A stretch of DNA of 64,000 bases from Aquilaria yunnanensis (GCA_039654915.1 CM077599.1:80258001-80322000); one strand, 5' to 3'; numbered from the stretch's first letter, positions 1 to 13,440 are shown. Translations and numbers: made by a program. The notes: generated from the letters alone by a model not told the origin.

Positions 1-30
1 TAGAGAATATTACTCAGCATTGTTTTTTGT

Positions 31-1255
31 TCTAAAGCCATTTTTGGCCTTCAAACCCGGTAGACTTAGACACTTAACCCCTTAGACTTTAACTCGGTCC
101 AACTCACCCCTCCAACTTGGAAAAATGGTACACTTTACCCCTTTTCTTCCACGTGATTGTCACGTGACCCAGCTTCAGTAAATGCCGTTGCAATACCGTT
201 TCACTATCGCTGCTGCCACCACTTGTCGTTGTCCTCATCACTTCACCATTTCATCCTTCATTTTCCCCCCTCTGTCGATTCTTCCTCTGGCCTCCTTGGT
301 CTCCTGTCTCTCTTCCACCTCTGCCGACTTCTCCTCTGACCTTCCCACTCTCAAATTCTTCCACAGTGTCTGCCCAACTATGGATTTCCAATTTGGTAAC
401 CATAGACGGTGGTTCAGGCAACTGAAGAAGACTAATTGAAGGCAAGTTGGTTAGTGATAGAGAGAAGGGAGTAGAGCCAAAGGAAAAACTAGTCTCTGCC
501 ATAGGGGAATATATCACGAAGCTAGAAATTGAAATAGGAATTGAGAACCTACAACTCGAAAAAACATCAAATTGAGAAAGAAATTAGAGGCAACAAATGG
601 AAACTAAATTACAATTCTATGAAGATATAAACAACTTGGGAATGAAGCTAAGCTACCTCGGATTAGGAACTTGGTAACCCATAAGTAGAAATGGAAGAAA
701 AGTTCAAGGGAAGCAGAAATAAGAAAAAAAGAAAGTTTGCAGGGAGAATTTTATATCCGGAGCTGCTCAGTTGGGAAAAAAATGAGGTGGGAAATCAGCA
801 TTGGAATTAAGTTGGATCTGAGCCGAGAGAAGAAATGATTAAGAGCGAAGCAAAATTGTTCAGTCGTGAGTCATGCTAATTCAACATTGAAAAGCCAATG
901 ACAAAAGGGATTGGAGCCAGAACCATAACACCCAGAAGGACCATGCCGTCATTTCGGCTGGCGGGTTGGAGAGCCCGGTACAGAAATGGCAGGCTATTTT
1001 GTTTCAGAATTTGGAGTCCTTGAAATAGGACACTTATGTAGCCGAAAATTAGAGAAAAACCAATGACAGCGGCAAGTGGGTGAAACAGTCTCGCAAGTGG
1101 CATCTATTGAAGTTGGGTCATGTGATGACTAAGTGGAAGAAAAGGGGTAAAGTGTACCGTTTTTCTAAGTTGGAGGGGTGAGTTAGACCGAGTTGAAGTC
1201 CTAGGGGTTAAGTGTCGGAGTCTATCAAAGTTGGGGCCAAAAATGGCTTTAGGCC
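31..1255. mobile_element. Non-autonomous Mutator-like element (long TIRs)
   Basis: The two ends are inverted copies of each other over about 135 bases (31-170 and 1115-1255). They share the ordered motifs CTAAAGCCATTTTTGG, CACTTAACCCC, ACTCACCCCTCCAACTT and GTACACTTTACCCC. The flanks read GTTTTTTGT (22-30) and CTTTTTTGT (1255-1263), a 9-bp target duplication with one mismatch, as expected for Mutator-like transposition. The interior has no transposase and only short unrecognised ORFs, so it is non-autonomous. The 3.76-kb element at 7957 and the 505-bp element at 39026 share its terminal motif. Confidence 0.75.
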
Positions 1256-2176
1256 TTTTTTGTTTTTTTTTTTCACTTAATACCTTTATTTTCTTCTTAT
1301 TAATATTAGAGTTCAGCCGCTTCTCCAGCTCCTACTAAGGCATAAAATTTTTTGCTTGTTATGAATGCTAACTGATCCGTGTAACTTGCTTAAGAAAACG
1401 AAAGTCGAATCCACACCCACTTCACATTTTATTGTTTGCAGCATTCTTCTTGGGAATATATTCTATCAGGACTCTTTGAGATGTGAGATTTCGGTTCTCC
1501 TATTTAAACTACAATGAGCAGGCGTATAATACAAGTGCACACATATAATGCATCTAACTAATTTATAGTTAATTAATGATAATCTGCGGCATTAGCAGCT
1601 TATATATGCTTTGTGGCCATGGAATAGTATTTGTTAGACAAAATAGTCATGAAATGGTATACATATGACTGATAGCTTAATTCTGGAAATGTCTAGCGTT
1701 GGTTTTTTCATATCATTTTTTTCTTTACTGCTAGAAGCAAGTTTGACGTTGATCTTCTATGTTCTTGAATTTAAACTAATTACCATGTGATCAAAGGTTT
1801 TGTTGTTCTTCTGTTGTTTGCTTGCTTGTACCTATGTATTCAATTTTAAGTACTCAGAGAAAGTTGGTACTGGTGACGTTTGATATTAATTGGAACGGGT
1901 CACTTTTCACTTTTCCGATTCGATGGGAGAAATGGCAATTATAAATTTCGCAGGCCAGGCAGTAGAAAGAATTGGGCATGTTTTCGGCAAGTTGGTCCAT
2001 CTACTTTCGTTGCGTCACCAACTACCAAGTGTCAGAGAGAAAATAACTCCAAGTTTTAATGTCACAAAGCATCTTGAAAACAATAGTGGCAGTGAAAGAG
2101 GAAAAATAGTTTTTCTTAATTTAAGCAAATAAAATTATTGTATAAGTGAGAGTAGAAGCGGTCACTTAAGGTAAAA

Positions 2177-2254
2177 GGATTATATGACTTAGGTTTTACT
2201 TATGTGGATACTAAAGGATTATATGACTTAGGTTTTACTTATGTGGATACTAAA
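2177..2254. repeat. 39-bp tandem duplication, two copies
   Basis: Unit starting GGATTATATGACTTAGG occurs twice back to back (2177-2215 and 2216-2254). The copies appear identical, so the duplication is recent, probably from slippage or unequal exchange. Confidence 0.9.
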
Positions 2255-3059
2255 TACTATACCTGCCATGACACAAGCAAATTTATCCATTTTTCTTTGG
2301 CATATAGAACAAAACAAGGTTTATGGTGCCCGCGCATTTTGGCGGTTCAATTCGTAACAACATTAAATATGAAAATAAACATTGGTAATCATTGATGAAG
2401 GAAAAAAGTTTCATAAAAAAAAAAAAGCAAGAACAAGGATAAATAAGTCAAGTAAAGTTTTGGGAGAGCAAAAAAAAAATATTCTACGTATGAAGAGATA
2501 AATAGTAGCGACTAAAATTTTGTTTTAGAAGAGAAAAACAATATGAAAAAGTTAATAATATAAGATAAAAAGTGAAATTTCAATGGAAAAAAGTGGCAAC
2601 TAAAATGATTTTTTGGTCAAGAGAGGAAATGTAAAGGTTTTTGGAATTAAAAGCTTAATCATCAACTTCATAAAGGAAAAAGAAAATAAATAAAAATATT
2701 CGGTAACATGAATTGATCAATTTGAACCATACAAAAAAGGATACAGTTCATATTGACTAAATTTTTGTTAAAAAAATAATAATAAAATATTGATAAAAAA
2801 AAGTATAAACGAAGTCACTTTGGTAGATTAAGCAAAATAAAAGAAAGGAACCATGGTTAAATAGATTTTACTTTATAAGACAATAAAAAAAAATTAAATT
2901 TTACTTGATTATCATAAATTTATTAATGATAAATTTTTATTTATTTATTATTAAAATTTATTACAAACAATATCCGCTACAATTTGCGAGTTACCAAACC
3001 TCTCCATTTATTTTCTTTGTCTCTATTTTTCAACTAGAATCATGCCAAAAGTGAACAAA

Positions 3060-4099
3060 TTATAATGATTAAAGTTTCATTTTAGAAAACAACAATAAAG
3101 AAAATCAATAAAAAAAAGTTAGAATTAAGAAAAAAAAAAAAGAAAAAACTTCGGTATTAAGGATTTAACAATCGGTTTAATAAAGTTAAAACATGGATTA
3201 AATAAAAAATAAAGAAATTATGGCCACCAATGTCTTATTTTAAAAGATATTGCATAAAACAACAACAACAAAAAATCTTGGGAACTAGGAGAGCAAATAG
3301 AAGATTTAGCCAAATAGTTATAAAATCTAATAACCAGAATTTAACACAGAATATAACTCAAAGCCTAAAATGGGAAGATTGAAAAGTTAGGGATTGAAAC
3401 CACATTTTTTTTTGCTTGTCTTTTTTTTTTTTGGTTTTTTTTGATGCAATTTACTCAAAATCTAATTTTTAATATTGATGAAAAAAAATTTTAGATAAAT
3501 TAAATTTCAATTTTAAAAATTATAGATCAAATTACTTTACTAAACTACAGTGCTTGAAGTAAATAATTGATACTATAAAACTTAATCATCAATAATGATT
3601 AAAAAATGATCGAAATATAAAACTATGTTTAATATATGCTAATCAATTAATAGTCTAATCATTATCTTAACAAACAAAAAAAAAGTGAAAGATAAAAAGA
3701 AAAGAAAGTAAAAAAACTGACTAAAGTCGAATAAAGTAGAACCAGAATAAAATAGGTAAATTATAATGATTAAAGTTTCATTTTAGAAAACAACAATAAA
3801 GAAAATCAATAAAAAAAATTAGGATGAAGACAAAGGAAAGGAGAACTTTCGATGTTAAGGATTTAACAATTGATTTAATAAAAATAAAAAATTATTTAAT
3901 TTAAAAATAAATAAATTATGATTATCAATGTCTCGCTCTAAAAGATGGTACATAAAACAACAACAAAAAAAACTTGAGGACCAAGAGAACAAATAGACGA
4001 TATAGTTAAATAGATATAAAGTTTAAGAACCAAAATGTAGCACGGACATAACACAGAGCCTAAAATGGAAAGATTAGAAAATTAGGAACTGAAACTGCA
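3060..4099. repeat. Dispersed direct repeat, about 340 bp, two copies
   Basis: 3060-3403 and 3761-4099 are diverged direct copies. Both contain ATAATGATTAAAGTTTCATT, then AAGGATTTAACAAT, then ATAAAACAACAACA, then AGCCTAAAATGG, in the same order. The spacing of about 700 bp suggests either an old segmental duplication or paired ends of a decayed element. There is no coding capacity. Confidence 0.75.
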
Positions 4100-4921
4100 T
4101 TGTAACTGAAACAGACTAAAACCCGAAAAATTACAATACATGTCTTTAGAAAGTTGAGTACCTTGCGAAAAGATGATCGAATTTAAAAAAGGAGCAAATC
4201 ACATTCTGGAAAAGTATAACTGTTCGGTGTTAGTTAATAGGGCCGTATTAATGTGTTTTTTTGTTTTGGTTGTGGGCCAAGCGGTGGGGTCTTACTTTTT
4301 GTTCCCAAAATGCCCAATTTATTCCATTTCATTATACACTTTGAGTAGCCTTTGTAAGGCCACATGGGTCTCTTCATTGGCGAGTTTGGCTGTGTGTCTT
4401 TTCTAATCCACTAATAGTATGGGCCTTACACCCAACTTTTATCTCACTTGTGTATTTAAAATATAGGGGGAAGGAGGGGACCGGCTTATTTTACATATTT
4501 CCAATCTTCCCGAATTCATTTGGCAATTGCAAATGGAAATGCTCTGAAGCAAGTTCTTGACCGCCATCTCGTCTACAACCGCGAGCCAGAGAAGGAAAGT
4601 TGAGATTAATGGACGATGGGCTGTTATGCTACACTATGGCCGGAAGTAGAAGAACGAGAAACACCAAAGTGGTAGATCTACAGCGTTCGGCGGAGCATTA
4701 TGCTCCAAATTTCATTTCCGGCCACACAAGCTATCATAGGGAGATAGAAAAATTTGGCGAAGTGAGAAATCAGATTGGAGTGGGAGAAAGAAGATAAAGC
4801 TAATAGTAAAGTTTAGCGGGTGAATTGATAAGGGCTTGATTGTAAATATTATGAACTTTGATGGTAGATAAATGAAGCGCCCACGTGCTTCTCTTGTCAC
4901 TCCAAAATAACATATTAACAC

Positions 4922-6970
4922 TAGGGGTGGAAACGAGCCAAGCCGCTTATCAAACGGTTCGGACTCGAGCTCGATTTTTTTCTTTTTGAGTCGAGCTTAA
5001 TGAGCCTCAAACCGAGCTTCGAGCCATTAGATAAGCTCGAATATTTAACAAGCCGAGCTTCGAGCCGGACAGTGTTCGGCTCGAATACTTATCGAGCTTA
5101 ACGAGCCTAGTAAAAAAAATAATATAATATAATTACTTACCCCATACCCTAAATCCCTAATCCTGTTCGCCAATCGCCTCCAGTCCAGGCGGACCAGGCC
5201 CTCCACCAGACCAAATTTCTTGTGCCCTTCGCTTCCCGAGTCCCGACTCCCGACGAGCACGACATTCCAGTGAACCCTGCCTGCCCTGCCCAGTGCCTTG
5301 CCTCTTCGCGTCGGACTCCAGACGTTCCGGTGAACCCTTATCCCACCGGCTCTTCGTGCCTGCTCTGCCCAGCGCCTTGCCTCTTCACGTCAGACTCCAG
5401 ATGTTTCGGATTCTCTTGCGGCTGCTAGGCAGGTTGGAGTTGATCAATTTTTTCTGCCTGCTAGTGAACTCATCTGCGAGTCTACGACAGGCGAGCTTTG
5501 TTGCGCCTTGCCTCTCACTGTTTTGTGCTTCCAAGTATTTTCTGCTGACATGTTTATGCTTGTGCAGGCGAATTGCTGTGATTGAAGTTTCTGCCATTAT
5601 GCTTCTTTTGACATTTCTTGGCTCTGTAAGCGAATTGCTCTTACAAAATATTCAACAATAATTCTAGAATATGCAGTTTATCCTTGCTAATTCAAGTTTC
5701 ACATATTTCATCCGGTGTTCTCATTTTTCGCAGCTTCTTGTGTACATGTAAATGCTTCATGTGATCAAGGACTTGCCCTTTCTTTCCCTTAAAGTTCTGA
5801 AACTCTCTACAGATTCATCGGTTAGTAACCAACCCATCCTCTTTTAATTATTGCATTCTACAGTTCTAGAGCTTTTGTCCATTCTTGTTTAGTGTCATTC
5901 TACTGAAAGTCTGAAACTAAAAGGTATAAAAAAAATTAAGTGTAGTGTGTAGCTTTGGTTTGTTAATTTCGAATTGTTCTATGTTTCTTCCAAATTTACT
6001 AAATTATTGGTCAACTATGGGAGTGAACTATGGGATATCCTTTTATTAAAAAATTAAGTGTAGTGGGGTTGGACTTTCAGTGCCTTTTCAGCTATGGTTT
6101 GCACCAGAGAGTTGAACAACTTGCAGTATATGTTCTATCCTGATTAAGTCTGTTGTGCTTGTTCGTTGTGTGATGTTTTGTACACAGTGGTGCAATCTAC
6201 TGCTGTGTTTGGATTTGTTTCTGATTTTGTGTTTCTTGCTAGTGCTTCTTCTAGTGTGGTTGTTGCATTGCTTTGGCTTGATTTTAGTTCATTTGATATT
6301 GTTATGACACGTGTTGGAGTTTTATTTTATGTTATTTTTTTGCACACAGAAATAATAATAAGAAAATTATAACGGAACATAGAATCTAAGAGCTACAATA
6401 GCCAGTCGATGAGCTCTATCTTCTATCTTGATTCCTTCTTTGTTTTAATATACAAGATTTATAGAAATAATGTATACATTTTGCTTTTGGTACATGAATC
6501 ACCATTACAGGTATTCACTTGATATGAAGGAGATTCAGATGCTATTGCTGGCTGGACAAGAAATGAAGAGAGGCTAACCTTCACTGTCTTGGAATGAACT
6601 TGAAAACTTTGAATTGACTTGTTAATTTGAATGATTCATGAACTTTCTTGTTTATTGATCGTTGAACTTGGATTATGCTTAGTTAACTTTATGTTCAGTT
6701 GGACTAAATTATTAAGTTGTATGATCTTTTTTTGGTTTTTGTTTGTTATCAAAACTTTAACATGTTTCTCAATTCGAGCTTGATTCGAGCTTCGAGCTTA
6801 TCGAGCCGGAATCGAGCTTCGAGCTTATCGAGCCAAATTCGAGCCGAGCTTCAAGCCCATTTTTCTGAGCTCGTCGAACTTGAGTCGAGCTTCGAGCCGA
6901 GCCAATTCTAAACGAGCCGAGCTTCGAGCCTAGGGGTGTTCGGGCTTGGCTCAGCTCGTTTCCACCCCTA
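4922..6970. mobile_element. Non-autonomous hAT element with subterminal GAGCTCGA repeats
   Basis: Terminal inverted repeat TAGGGGTGGAAACGAGC at 4922 is mirrored by GCTCGTTTCCACCCCTA ending at 6970. A perfect 8-bp target duplication ATTAACAC flanks it (4914-4921 and 6971-6978), which is diagnostic of hAT. The outer 150-200 bases at each end are packed with GAGCTCGA, CGAGCTT and GAGCCGAGC words, probable transposase-binding repeats. The interior has no transposase. Its 5150-5420 segment is GC-rich and pyrimidine-biased, unlike its surroundings, and may be captured genic DNA. Confidence 0.9.
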
Positions 6971-7020
6971 ATTAACACCAACCTCTTAACTACAACCGAA
7001 CTAGGTTAAAAAAAAGGGAG

Positions 7021-7026
<6 letters not shown>

Positions 7027-7071
<45 letters not shown>
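7027..7071. repeat. (GA)n microsatellite
   Basis: Uninterrupted GA dinucleotide run of about 22 units. Confidence 0.95.
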
Positions 7072-7074
<3 letters not shown>

Positions 7075-7129
7075 TGTCAAAACTATTCATCTATAGTAAA
7101 CATTGTTAATGAACAGTAAAATGTCTTCC

Positions 7130-7540
7130 TTTTTTAGAATATAATATAATATGCTCAAACAAATTGGTAGCTAAGACCCTAATTAGACCCAATTATTACT
7201 GGGTTATCGGGCCCTAGACTTGATTTATGAATAGAGGTCCAATAAAGCCTACCAAACTCAGAAACTAGGGCACAGAGCCACTAAGACCACATACTGGCTA
7301 TATATACAGGAAGTATCTCTCTTACTTATCCAGTTAGCCCTAAGGTTTTTACTTTACGACTATACTAACTTGAGCATTGGAGGGGCCTCCTTTGGGACAC
7401 ACCCGGGGGCCCTCCTAATGCCTCTCATTCATGTTTTGTACATAGGTGATCGAAGTCGGTTGACGATCAAGGGTTTCCACCGTCCAACCTGAAACCTTAG
7501 GTAGTTTAACTATTTAACTTATATGTGGTAAAAATTTTAT
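7130..7540 (+). repeat. Probable Ty3/gypsy LTR remnant
   Basis: The stretch has the layout of an LTR promoter and leader. A TATA-like GGCTATATATACAGG near 7297 is followed by ACTTGAGCATTGGAGGGG and a C/G-rich CACCCGGGGGCCCTCC block, a combination familiar from plant gypsy LTRs. I could not find clean TG/CA ends, a target duplication or adjacent coding sequence. DNA from 7541 to 7947 shows nothing recognisable. Confidence 0.4.
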
Positions 7541-7956
7541 TAAAATTTTCATCAACCCTAGTACCCAAAAATATTTTTAAAAAAACTTAATAAAAGTTGA
7601 AAATGGTTAAAACTATCAAGTAACGAACAAGAAATTAAGGACCAATTCTGCACTCCCAATCCCAAATTATTAGTTATGCCACTGCCTGGAAGAGACCTTT
7701 TCCTAGTTGATCAAGCTTTAAGACCAAATTAATATATTGCATTTCCATTGTAAAAAAAAGTATAGTATTTTTTTACGTATTTTTTTTAAAGTTAAAAATA
7801 TGGTGACATTTTAAAATTTGAAATTCTTTCAATTGATTCGAGCTATTCAAATCCATGGACAATGAATATTCGAGATGGATATACGACCCACTTAATGTCG
7901 CATTTGGTAATTACAAGCCAACATTGCAATGCTTGGTAGAGTTATAATACTATATT

Positions 7957-10900
7957 AGTCTAGGGGTTGAATCAAACACTTAAGCCCCTGGACTTAAACT
8001 CGGTGAAACTCACTCCCCCAACTTGAGAAAATAGTACACTTTGCTTTTTATATGATCATGTGATCATCACGTGATGGCACTAATTTGACGATGCTTCCTA
8101 TTTTGTTTGCAAAATAATTTGCACGTGAGATTACTACTATTATTTGGCACTAATAAGTGCTGGTTAAGGGCAGAAGGCTCATAGGGAAACACATTTTAGA
8201 GGAAGTTGGTAGGAAAGTAATAGAAAAAAGAGGTAAAGGATGACACATGGTAAAGTTCTGAGATTCTTGAAGATTGATTCACTGAATACTGACAAGGAGA
8301 AAGCTTGGACTATCGAATGCCAGTTTTGTCTTAGAATGGGTATAAATCAATTGGTGTTTGGGTTAATGACTATATGTTTGAGAGCTTCAAATCGGTTGAG
8401 ATTGCTTGAGTATTGAATAATTGTTTGAGTTTTGGTGACGATGGGCCTCATTGTATACAATAAATACATGTTGTTTTGTTGCTTGTATGGGTCCATTAAT
8501 GGTGGTTGTTGGTTGTTTGCAATTGTAAATGGATGAAATAAATTTGAAAATTTATCATGGCGGTACAATGATGAGTCATCTAGAGGTTAGATATTTTGGG
8601 CATAAGATGTATGAAAAAAGGGTTGATAAAGACTTAAGCCCCTAGATTCTATTTATTTATGTTATCAACAATTTGTACCTTTCATGTGTTTTGTACATAT
8701 TTTCGACACACCTTCCTTGCAAGGGGAGTGCAAAACCTTATGTGCACTTGTCATATCATTGATACATGTGCACATTTAAGAAGGACAAAATAACATATCC
8801 CACTATGCAATAACCATGCACTAAAAGAAATATAAAACATTATGTGTGGTTGGTTATTGAAAATGCAAAAAATAATTTTGGTCTCACTAACCATCTAGAA
8901 TAAATAAATTTGTAAAATAGTGGTGAAAACCAGGTTAAATCCCAAGAGAAATTTTTAATCGAAAGATTACTGACAGAAAGCTGAAATAAAAGATTAGAGG
9001 GGAGATTGTTTGCAATCAACAATAAACTTAAAAATAATCAAAGAACTAAAATTAAGAAACTTATCAAGTAAGAAATCAATGAAACATTCAAGAATGCAGG
9101 CCTTGGTATCAGTCAACATTCATCACCGAATCCTTATAACTGGTCATTGATGCATATATAGATCAATCAAGCGTTCGAATATTTATCGTTAGAGCTATCT
9201 TCCTACATCTTCTTAGTCATAATTAATCATAGAACAAGCGATCTAATAAACCCTAGTTACTAAACAACCTAAGACAAGCACTTCGTTTTAATTTAACAAT
9301 TGCATTAAAAATTAAATAGATCGATGAAGCTAAACAACACTAACACAAGTTGTTACATTTAATTTATTTGAATGTTCTCCCCAAGGCCTAATGATTTCTG
9401 ACACAGCAAATTAATAAACCTTAATAGCTTTACAGATTAAAAAGACCAAACAATTACGAATTTGATATCTAACTCAACAATATATTGAATTCGAATAACA
9501 ACTAGTAGGCCTCTTAATATATAAATGAAACAATTATAAAATTAATCATAGATGAACACCCAAAACTCAAAATATAAATTGATTGAATGAAAACAACTTT
9601 GATCTTACAGTGCTGAAGAATTCTAGATTTCAATCTCCTTAAGTCAAGAATAAAAAGATTAGCTAGACATGGCCATGGAAAGCAAAGAGAAGGAAAAGAA
9701 AAAAAAAAGAGATGGATAAAGAAAAGGATGAAAGTAGCCAAGAAGTGCCGTAAGTCTACTATTCCTCTTCTAATATATGAATAAAAATATAACCTAAAGG
9801 AGAAAAACAATGAAAACTCCCCAAACTCTTACATAGTATTCTAAAATAATCCCATATAAATATAAAAGACTAAAAATAACTAGCATGCCTTAATGTAATC
9901 AGGAGAATAGTATTTTTCAGCTGAAATTTTTGCCCATATGGCTTAGAAGCATTCAAAATAATCCACATAAAAATTGGCTTTAGAGTTGTGAGCCAAGAAA
10001 CATTCCAGAATATCAGCAACAACTTTGATCTCAAATTCAACCCTGATGTAGCCATTATCTTTTAAAACTCAAAACATGAAAGTTATAAAGCTCTTTCTTA
10101 GATTTGAAATGACACCTGAATTGCATAAAACAGATATCTACAGTAAAAGTTATGCCCAAAAAACCACAACTGCATCTGAACTAGAGATGGCACACAAGTC
10201 GAGACTATTTGACCCCTTTAACAGCAAACTGGGTTTTAAGGTATTCATATGACTTATAGCTCTAGATGTTAGCTTTCTAATGAATAAAAATCACTCCATG
10301 CTGATCTCTGTAGCTCAAGTTATGATTTTTCCATTGGAACATTACTAATTTGTTAAAATTCTAAAAGAACACAACAATTAAAACTTGTGAAATTGCAAAT
10401 TAAATTCACTTTTAATCAATTAAATCTAAATATGCTCCAAGTTATAAAACATACTCAAAATAGATCTTTAAGGTTCAAAACACATTAAAATAAGCTAAAG
10501 ATGAGAGAAATAAATATAACAATTGTAAGCTCATCAATGTGCATCAAAAACCATTTCTTTCATTGCTGAAACTCATTAAGTTTACAAAAGGCCCAATAGT
10601 ATTACTAATTCAGCTTCATATAGTACCTACCAAAATAAAATAGAACAAGTAGCACTAAGGTGCCACCTACACAACCAGCCCACGATTGCTGTAATAAAGC
10701 CAAGACAAATGCATACCCAAACCTTAAACTTAATTTACGACAACTTATAGACATTCTTGTGCATTGTTTCAAGTTGCAGCTGCATTATTTGAAGTTGCTA
10801 CAAAACTAGCCCATCATCCTTCTTAGACGTTAGCCTTTTGCATTTAATAGTTGTGAGACTTGCACATTCAAACTTCAAACTTCATCCTCCAATGCCGTCT

Positions 10901-11718
10901 TCCTGTTTCAAAATTCTACAATAACCTTTTTTGCAAGGTCTAGGAATTCTTCATCCACCCACTCAAAGAATCTACAGTCTTTCTTTGTCTGCAAAATACC
11001 AAACAAACAATTGTAATGAATTCAATTCCACCAAACACTACATAATAACAACCAATTTCATCCTTTGATCTCAAGAATCGATCTTTCAAGATAATAACAA
11101 CCAAACAATAAGCCATAAAAAATCAATCCATCTAATCATTACACTCAGCCCTTATTAAAATGCATAGACAGAGAACATGGAAACCAACTTTATTATCCAA
11201 TTTCATCCTTTATTAAACAAAAAAACAAAAATCCAACACTTACCCCATTAAAATGACATTAATAAAACCTTGTCTTGTAATTTTCCTCATCCCTTCGTAT
11301 TGTTCCCAAGTTCACAGGCAATCCATATTTACAATTAAGAACCTCAAATTCACCATATCGTGCCTTCAATGCAATAGACGAGTACTACGGTGACATTGAC
11401 CTCTGGTAACCTATAGCAAATTTGGACGAAGCAACCCCAATTCGATAATGTTGAAGAGTATCAATCCTTTCTTAATTTAGGGTTTCAAACCTCACAAGCC
11501 ACAGCCCCAATTTACTTGCATTTTCCCCTTTTTATCTTAAACAACCAAACAGAACAGGAAGCAACGTTAGATGAGTGCCATCACGTGATGATCACGTGGT
11601 CATATAAGGGGCAAAATGTATTGTTTTCTCAAGTTGGGGGGTGAGTTTGACCAAGCTTAAGTTCAGGGGCTTAAGTGTCCGATTTAAGCAAATGCAGGGG
11701 CAAAAATGGCTTTAGGCC
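7957..11718. mobile_element. Mutator-like TIR element containing a nested LTR-like insert
   Basis: The left arm (7957-8092) and right arm (about 11570-11718) are inverted copies sharing CACTTAAGCCCCTG, ACTCAC..CCCCAACTTGAG and ATCACGTGATGGCACT. The right end carries the GGCTTTAGGCC terminus typical of its relative at 39026; the left tip has lost about 20 bases. Flanking 9-mers TACTATATT (7948-7956) and TACTGTATT (11719-11727) differ at one position and fit a Mutator-type duplication. A 1.67-kb LTR-like repeat (8864-10534) sits inside. No transposase remains. Confidence 0.7.
8864..10534 (-). repeat. LTR-like repeat, minus orientation (copy 1 of 2)
   Basis: Read on the minus strand it runs from TGATGAGCTTACAATTG to TATTTTTTGCA, so it has TG...CA ends. 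Near its 3' end it has a CCC(T)GGGAT..ACCTGGTTT block followed by a CACTATTTTACA tract, a layout common at the ends of plant gypsy LTRs. A diverged second copy with the same order of blocks lies at 42433-43975. I found no matching target duplication and no primer site beside it, so it is a solo or eroded LTR. ORFs within it are incidental. Confidence 0.55.
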
Positions 11719-11727
11719 TACTGTATT

Positions 11728-12700
11728 GTTATTGAAATGATGGATTGTTTAAATAGAAGTTTTCCTCTACCATATAATTGTAATAACTATTAAGGTAACA
11801 ATTATCTTTATCATCATATTCTTTTACACAGTTCATTATTCTTATAAATATAATAATATATATTCTCATAACTTATGACAAAGTTTATTAAGAGTTATAA
11901 TTATCGAAGAAATTTAATGAAAGATGATTCCTTCAAGGAAATGGATTCATAGTGAGTTTAAGGAAGCACCTTCACTTATATAATGAAACCCTCACAGCAT
12001 GCCTTAAGCACAAGAAACCATACTTTCAAGCTACTTTACACCCTTTTTGAGTATAGCTAATTTGGGCATCATAGATTTTTCCTCGAAAAACCATTTATGT
12101 GGCTTTCCAATGTTGTCTTTGAGTGTAGGAGCATCATTAGATCAGTTTAGCAATTGAGGGTATCCGGTTGACCAATCTTGAATTAGTTTGACTATGACTA
12201 GTATTATTTCACTTTCTTTTAGTCAATTTTTTAGAACTAGTAATATTGTTAATCAAACTCTGCATGATTAATTTTAGTACATTTAATGAATTTTTTAATT
12301 TAGCAACAAATGATAAATAAATTAGCCAAGGATCCCATAAGAAAAGTAGCACAAAAGTTAGTGACTTGGTTAAAAGTTCAGGCAAAAGATCAAAAAAATC
12401 AATTGAGGAATAAAAGCTTAAAATGAATTTCTTATGCTCCAAAGGAAAAGATGAGTAATTCTAGAATTATAAAATATTCCACAAAATGAATTCATAAAGA
12501 TGAAATAATAGATTATGATTTATGGTTCCTGTACAATAAAATATTAGAAAAGTCATGAATATTAAAAATATAAAATTTTGAACAGATTTTGATCTTACAG
12601 GCAATACAAAAAGAAATGATTTTTTATTACAAAATTAGTAAATATTAAAGAGCAAAGTAGGTAGAAAATAGAAAACAGTGCCACCTATTTATCAAGAATA
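11728..12700. other. AT-rich intergenic DNA
   Basis: No gene, tandem array or paired terminal repeat seen in this stretch. The ORF at 12209-12442 (-) is low-complexity hydrophobic and unsupported. Confidence 0.5.
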
Positions 12701-12709
12701 AGTTAGGTT

Positions 12710-13440
12710 GAGTCATGGGTTTACCTACAATCTTTGGATGTTTCATGCCACAACAATTAAGTGGCCTTGGTCACACCACTCTCAAGAAAAAATATTCTAA
12801 CTACCTTTTTGTAGTTCCACACATACATGCACCCTCATGGATTGAAGCTCCAATCCACAACAATCGAAGGCTTTTGCAAAAGATCCGCATAAGAGATAAA
12901 AAGTCCAAGAATGATTGCAAAGACGTAGTGCTAGGGAAAATGAGGGCATTCTTCCTAGTTTTTTTGGACTCCGATAAGACTTGGTTGAAATCCCCAATTA
13001 CTAAGAGTGGTTCAGGATAATCAGAAAGTATTGCCATTATATTAGTCTATGTCTAACTGTGAAATTAGATCTTGGGGTGTCCATATACGCAGCCAATAAA
13101 CCATTGGTGCCCAAATTCATCACAGATATATGCTAGAATAAGATGGTGGTCACTAAATATATAACCTGGCAGTTACAGAAGGAGGAATGCCAACCTAGCC
13201 AAAGGCCACCACCTTTACCTACTATACTAATTACCACAGACTTATCATAACCTAGGCTAGTCAGGGCACCATTAATAGAAGTAGAATCCATCTTTGTCTC
13301 CATGACAAATGAAAGAAGGGGTCGGTGAATTCATACTATGGACTGAAGATGGTGAATTGCTATTGCCTAACCCAAGTCTCAGCAGTTGAAGCTGATGATT
13401 TGCAATGTAAAGTGGGGGTTATTTTGGAACAACACCTGAA
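12710..13440 (-). pseudogene. L1-type LINE endonuclease domain remnant
   Basis: Read on the minus strand from about 13440 downward, broken frames give an NC..LG segment, then SFVMETKMDS, then VGKGGGLWLGW, then WQ..IGDFNQVLSESKKTR and FLDFLSLM. These follow the order of the apurinic-like endonuclease at the start of plant L1 ORF2 (NCRGLGN, METK, GGLAL.W, GDFNE, F.DF...M). The GDFNQV block lies near 12960-13010. Several stops and frameshifts separate the pieces, and no reverse transcriptase follows before 12700. It is a dead fragment, and ORFs on the opposite strand here are shadows. Confidence 0.75.

Larger units (their letters stand above)
1256..4913. other. AT-rich intergenic DNA
   Basis: No convincing gene. 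Short ORFs at 1890-2132, 2204-2395, 4173-4406 and 4600-4797 match no family I recognise and have no splice or codon-use support. A 39-bp tandem duplication and a 340-bp direct repeat in this stretch are listed separately. Oligo-A and oligo-T runs are frequent. Confidence 0.5.

Noticed and set aside
876..1103. 75-codon hydrophobic minus ORF
   Set aside because: It lies inside a Mutator-like element, matches nothing and has no start context or splice support.
1890..2132. 80-codon plus ORF
   Set aside because: Plausible composition but no family motif, conserved neighbour or gene signals.
12715..13020. 101-codon plus ORF
   Set aside because: It is antisense to the LINE endonuclease remnant, whose motifs read on the minus strand.
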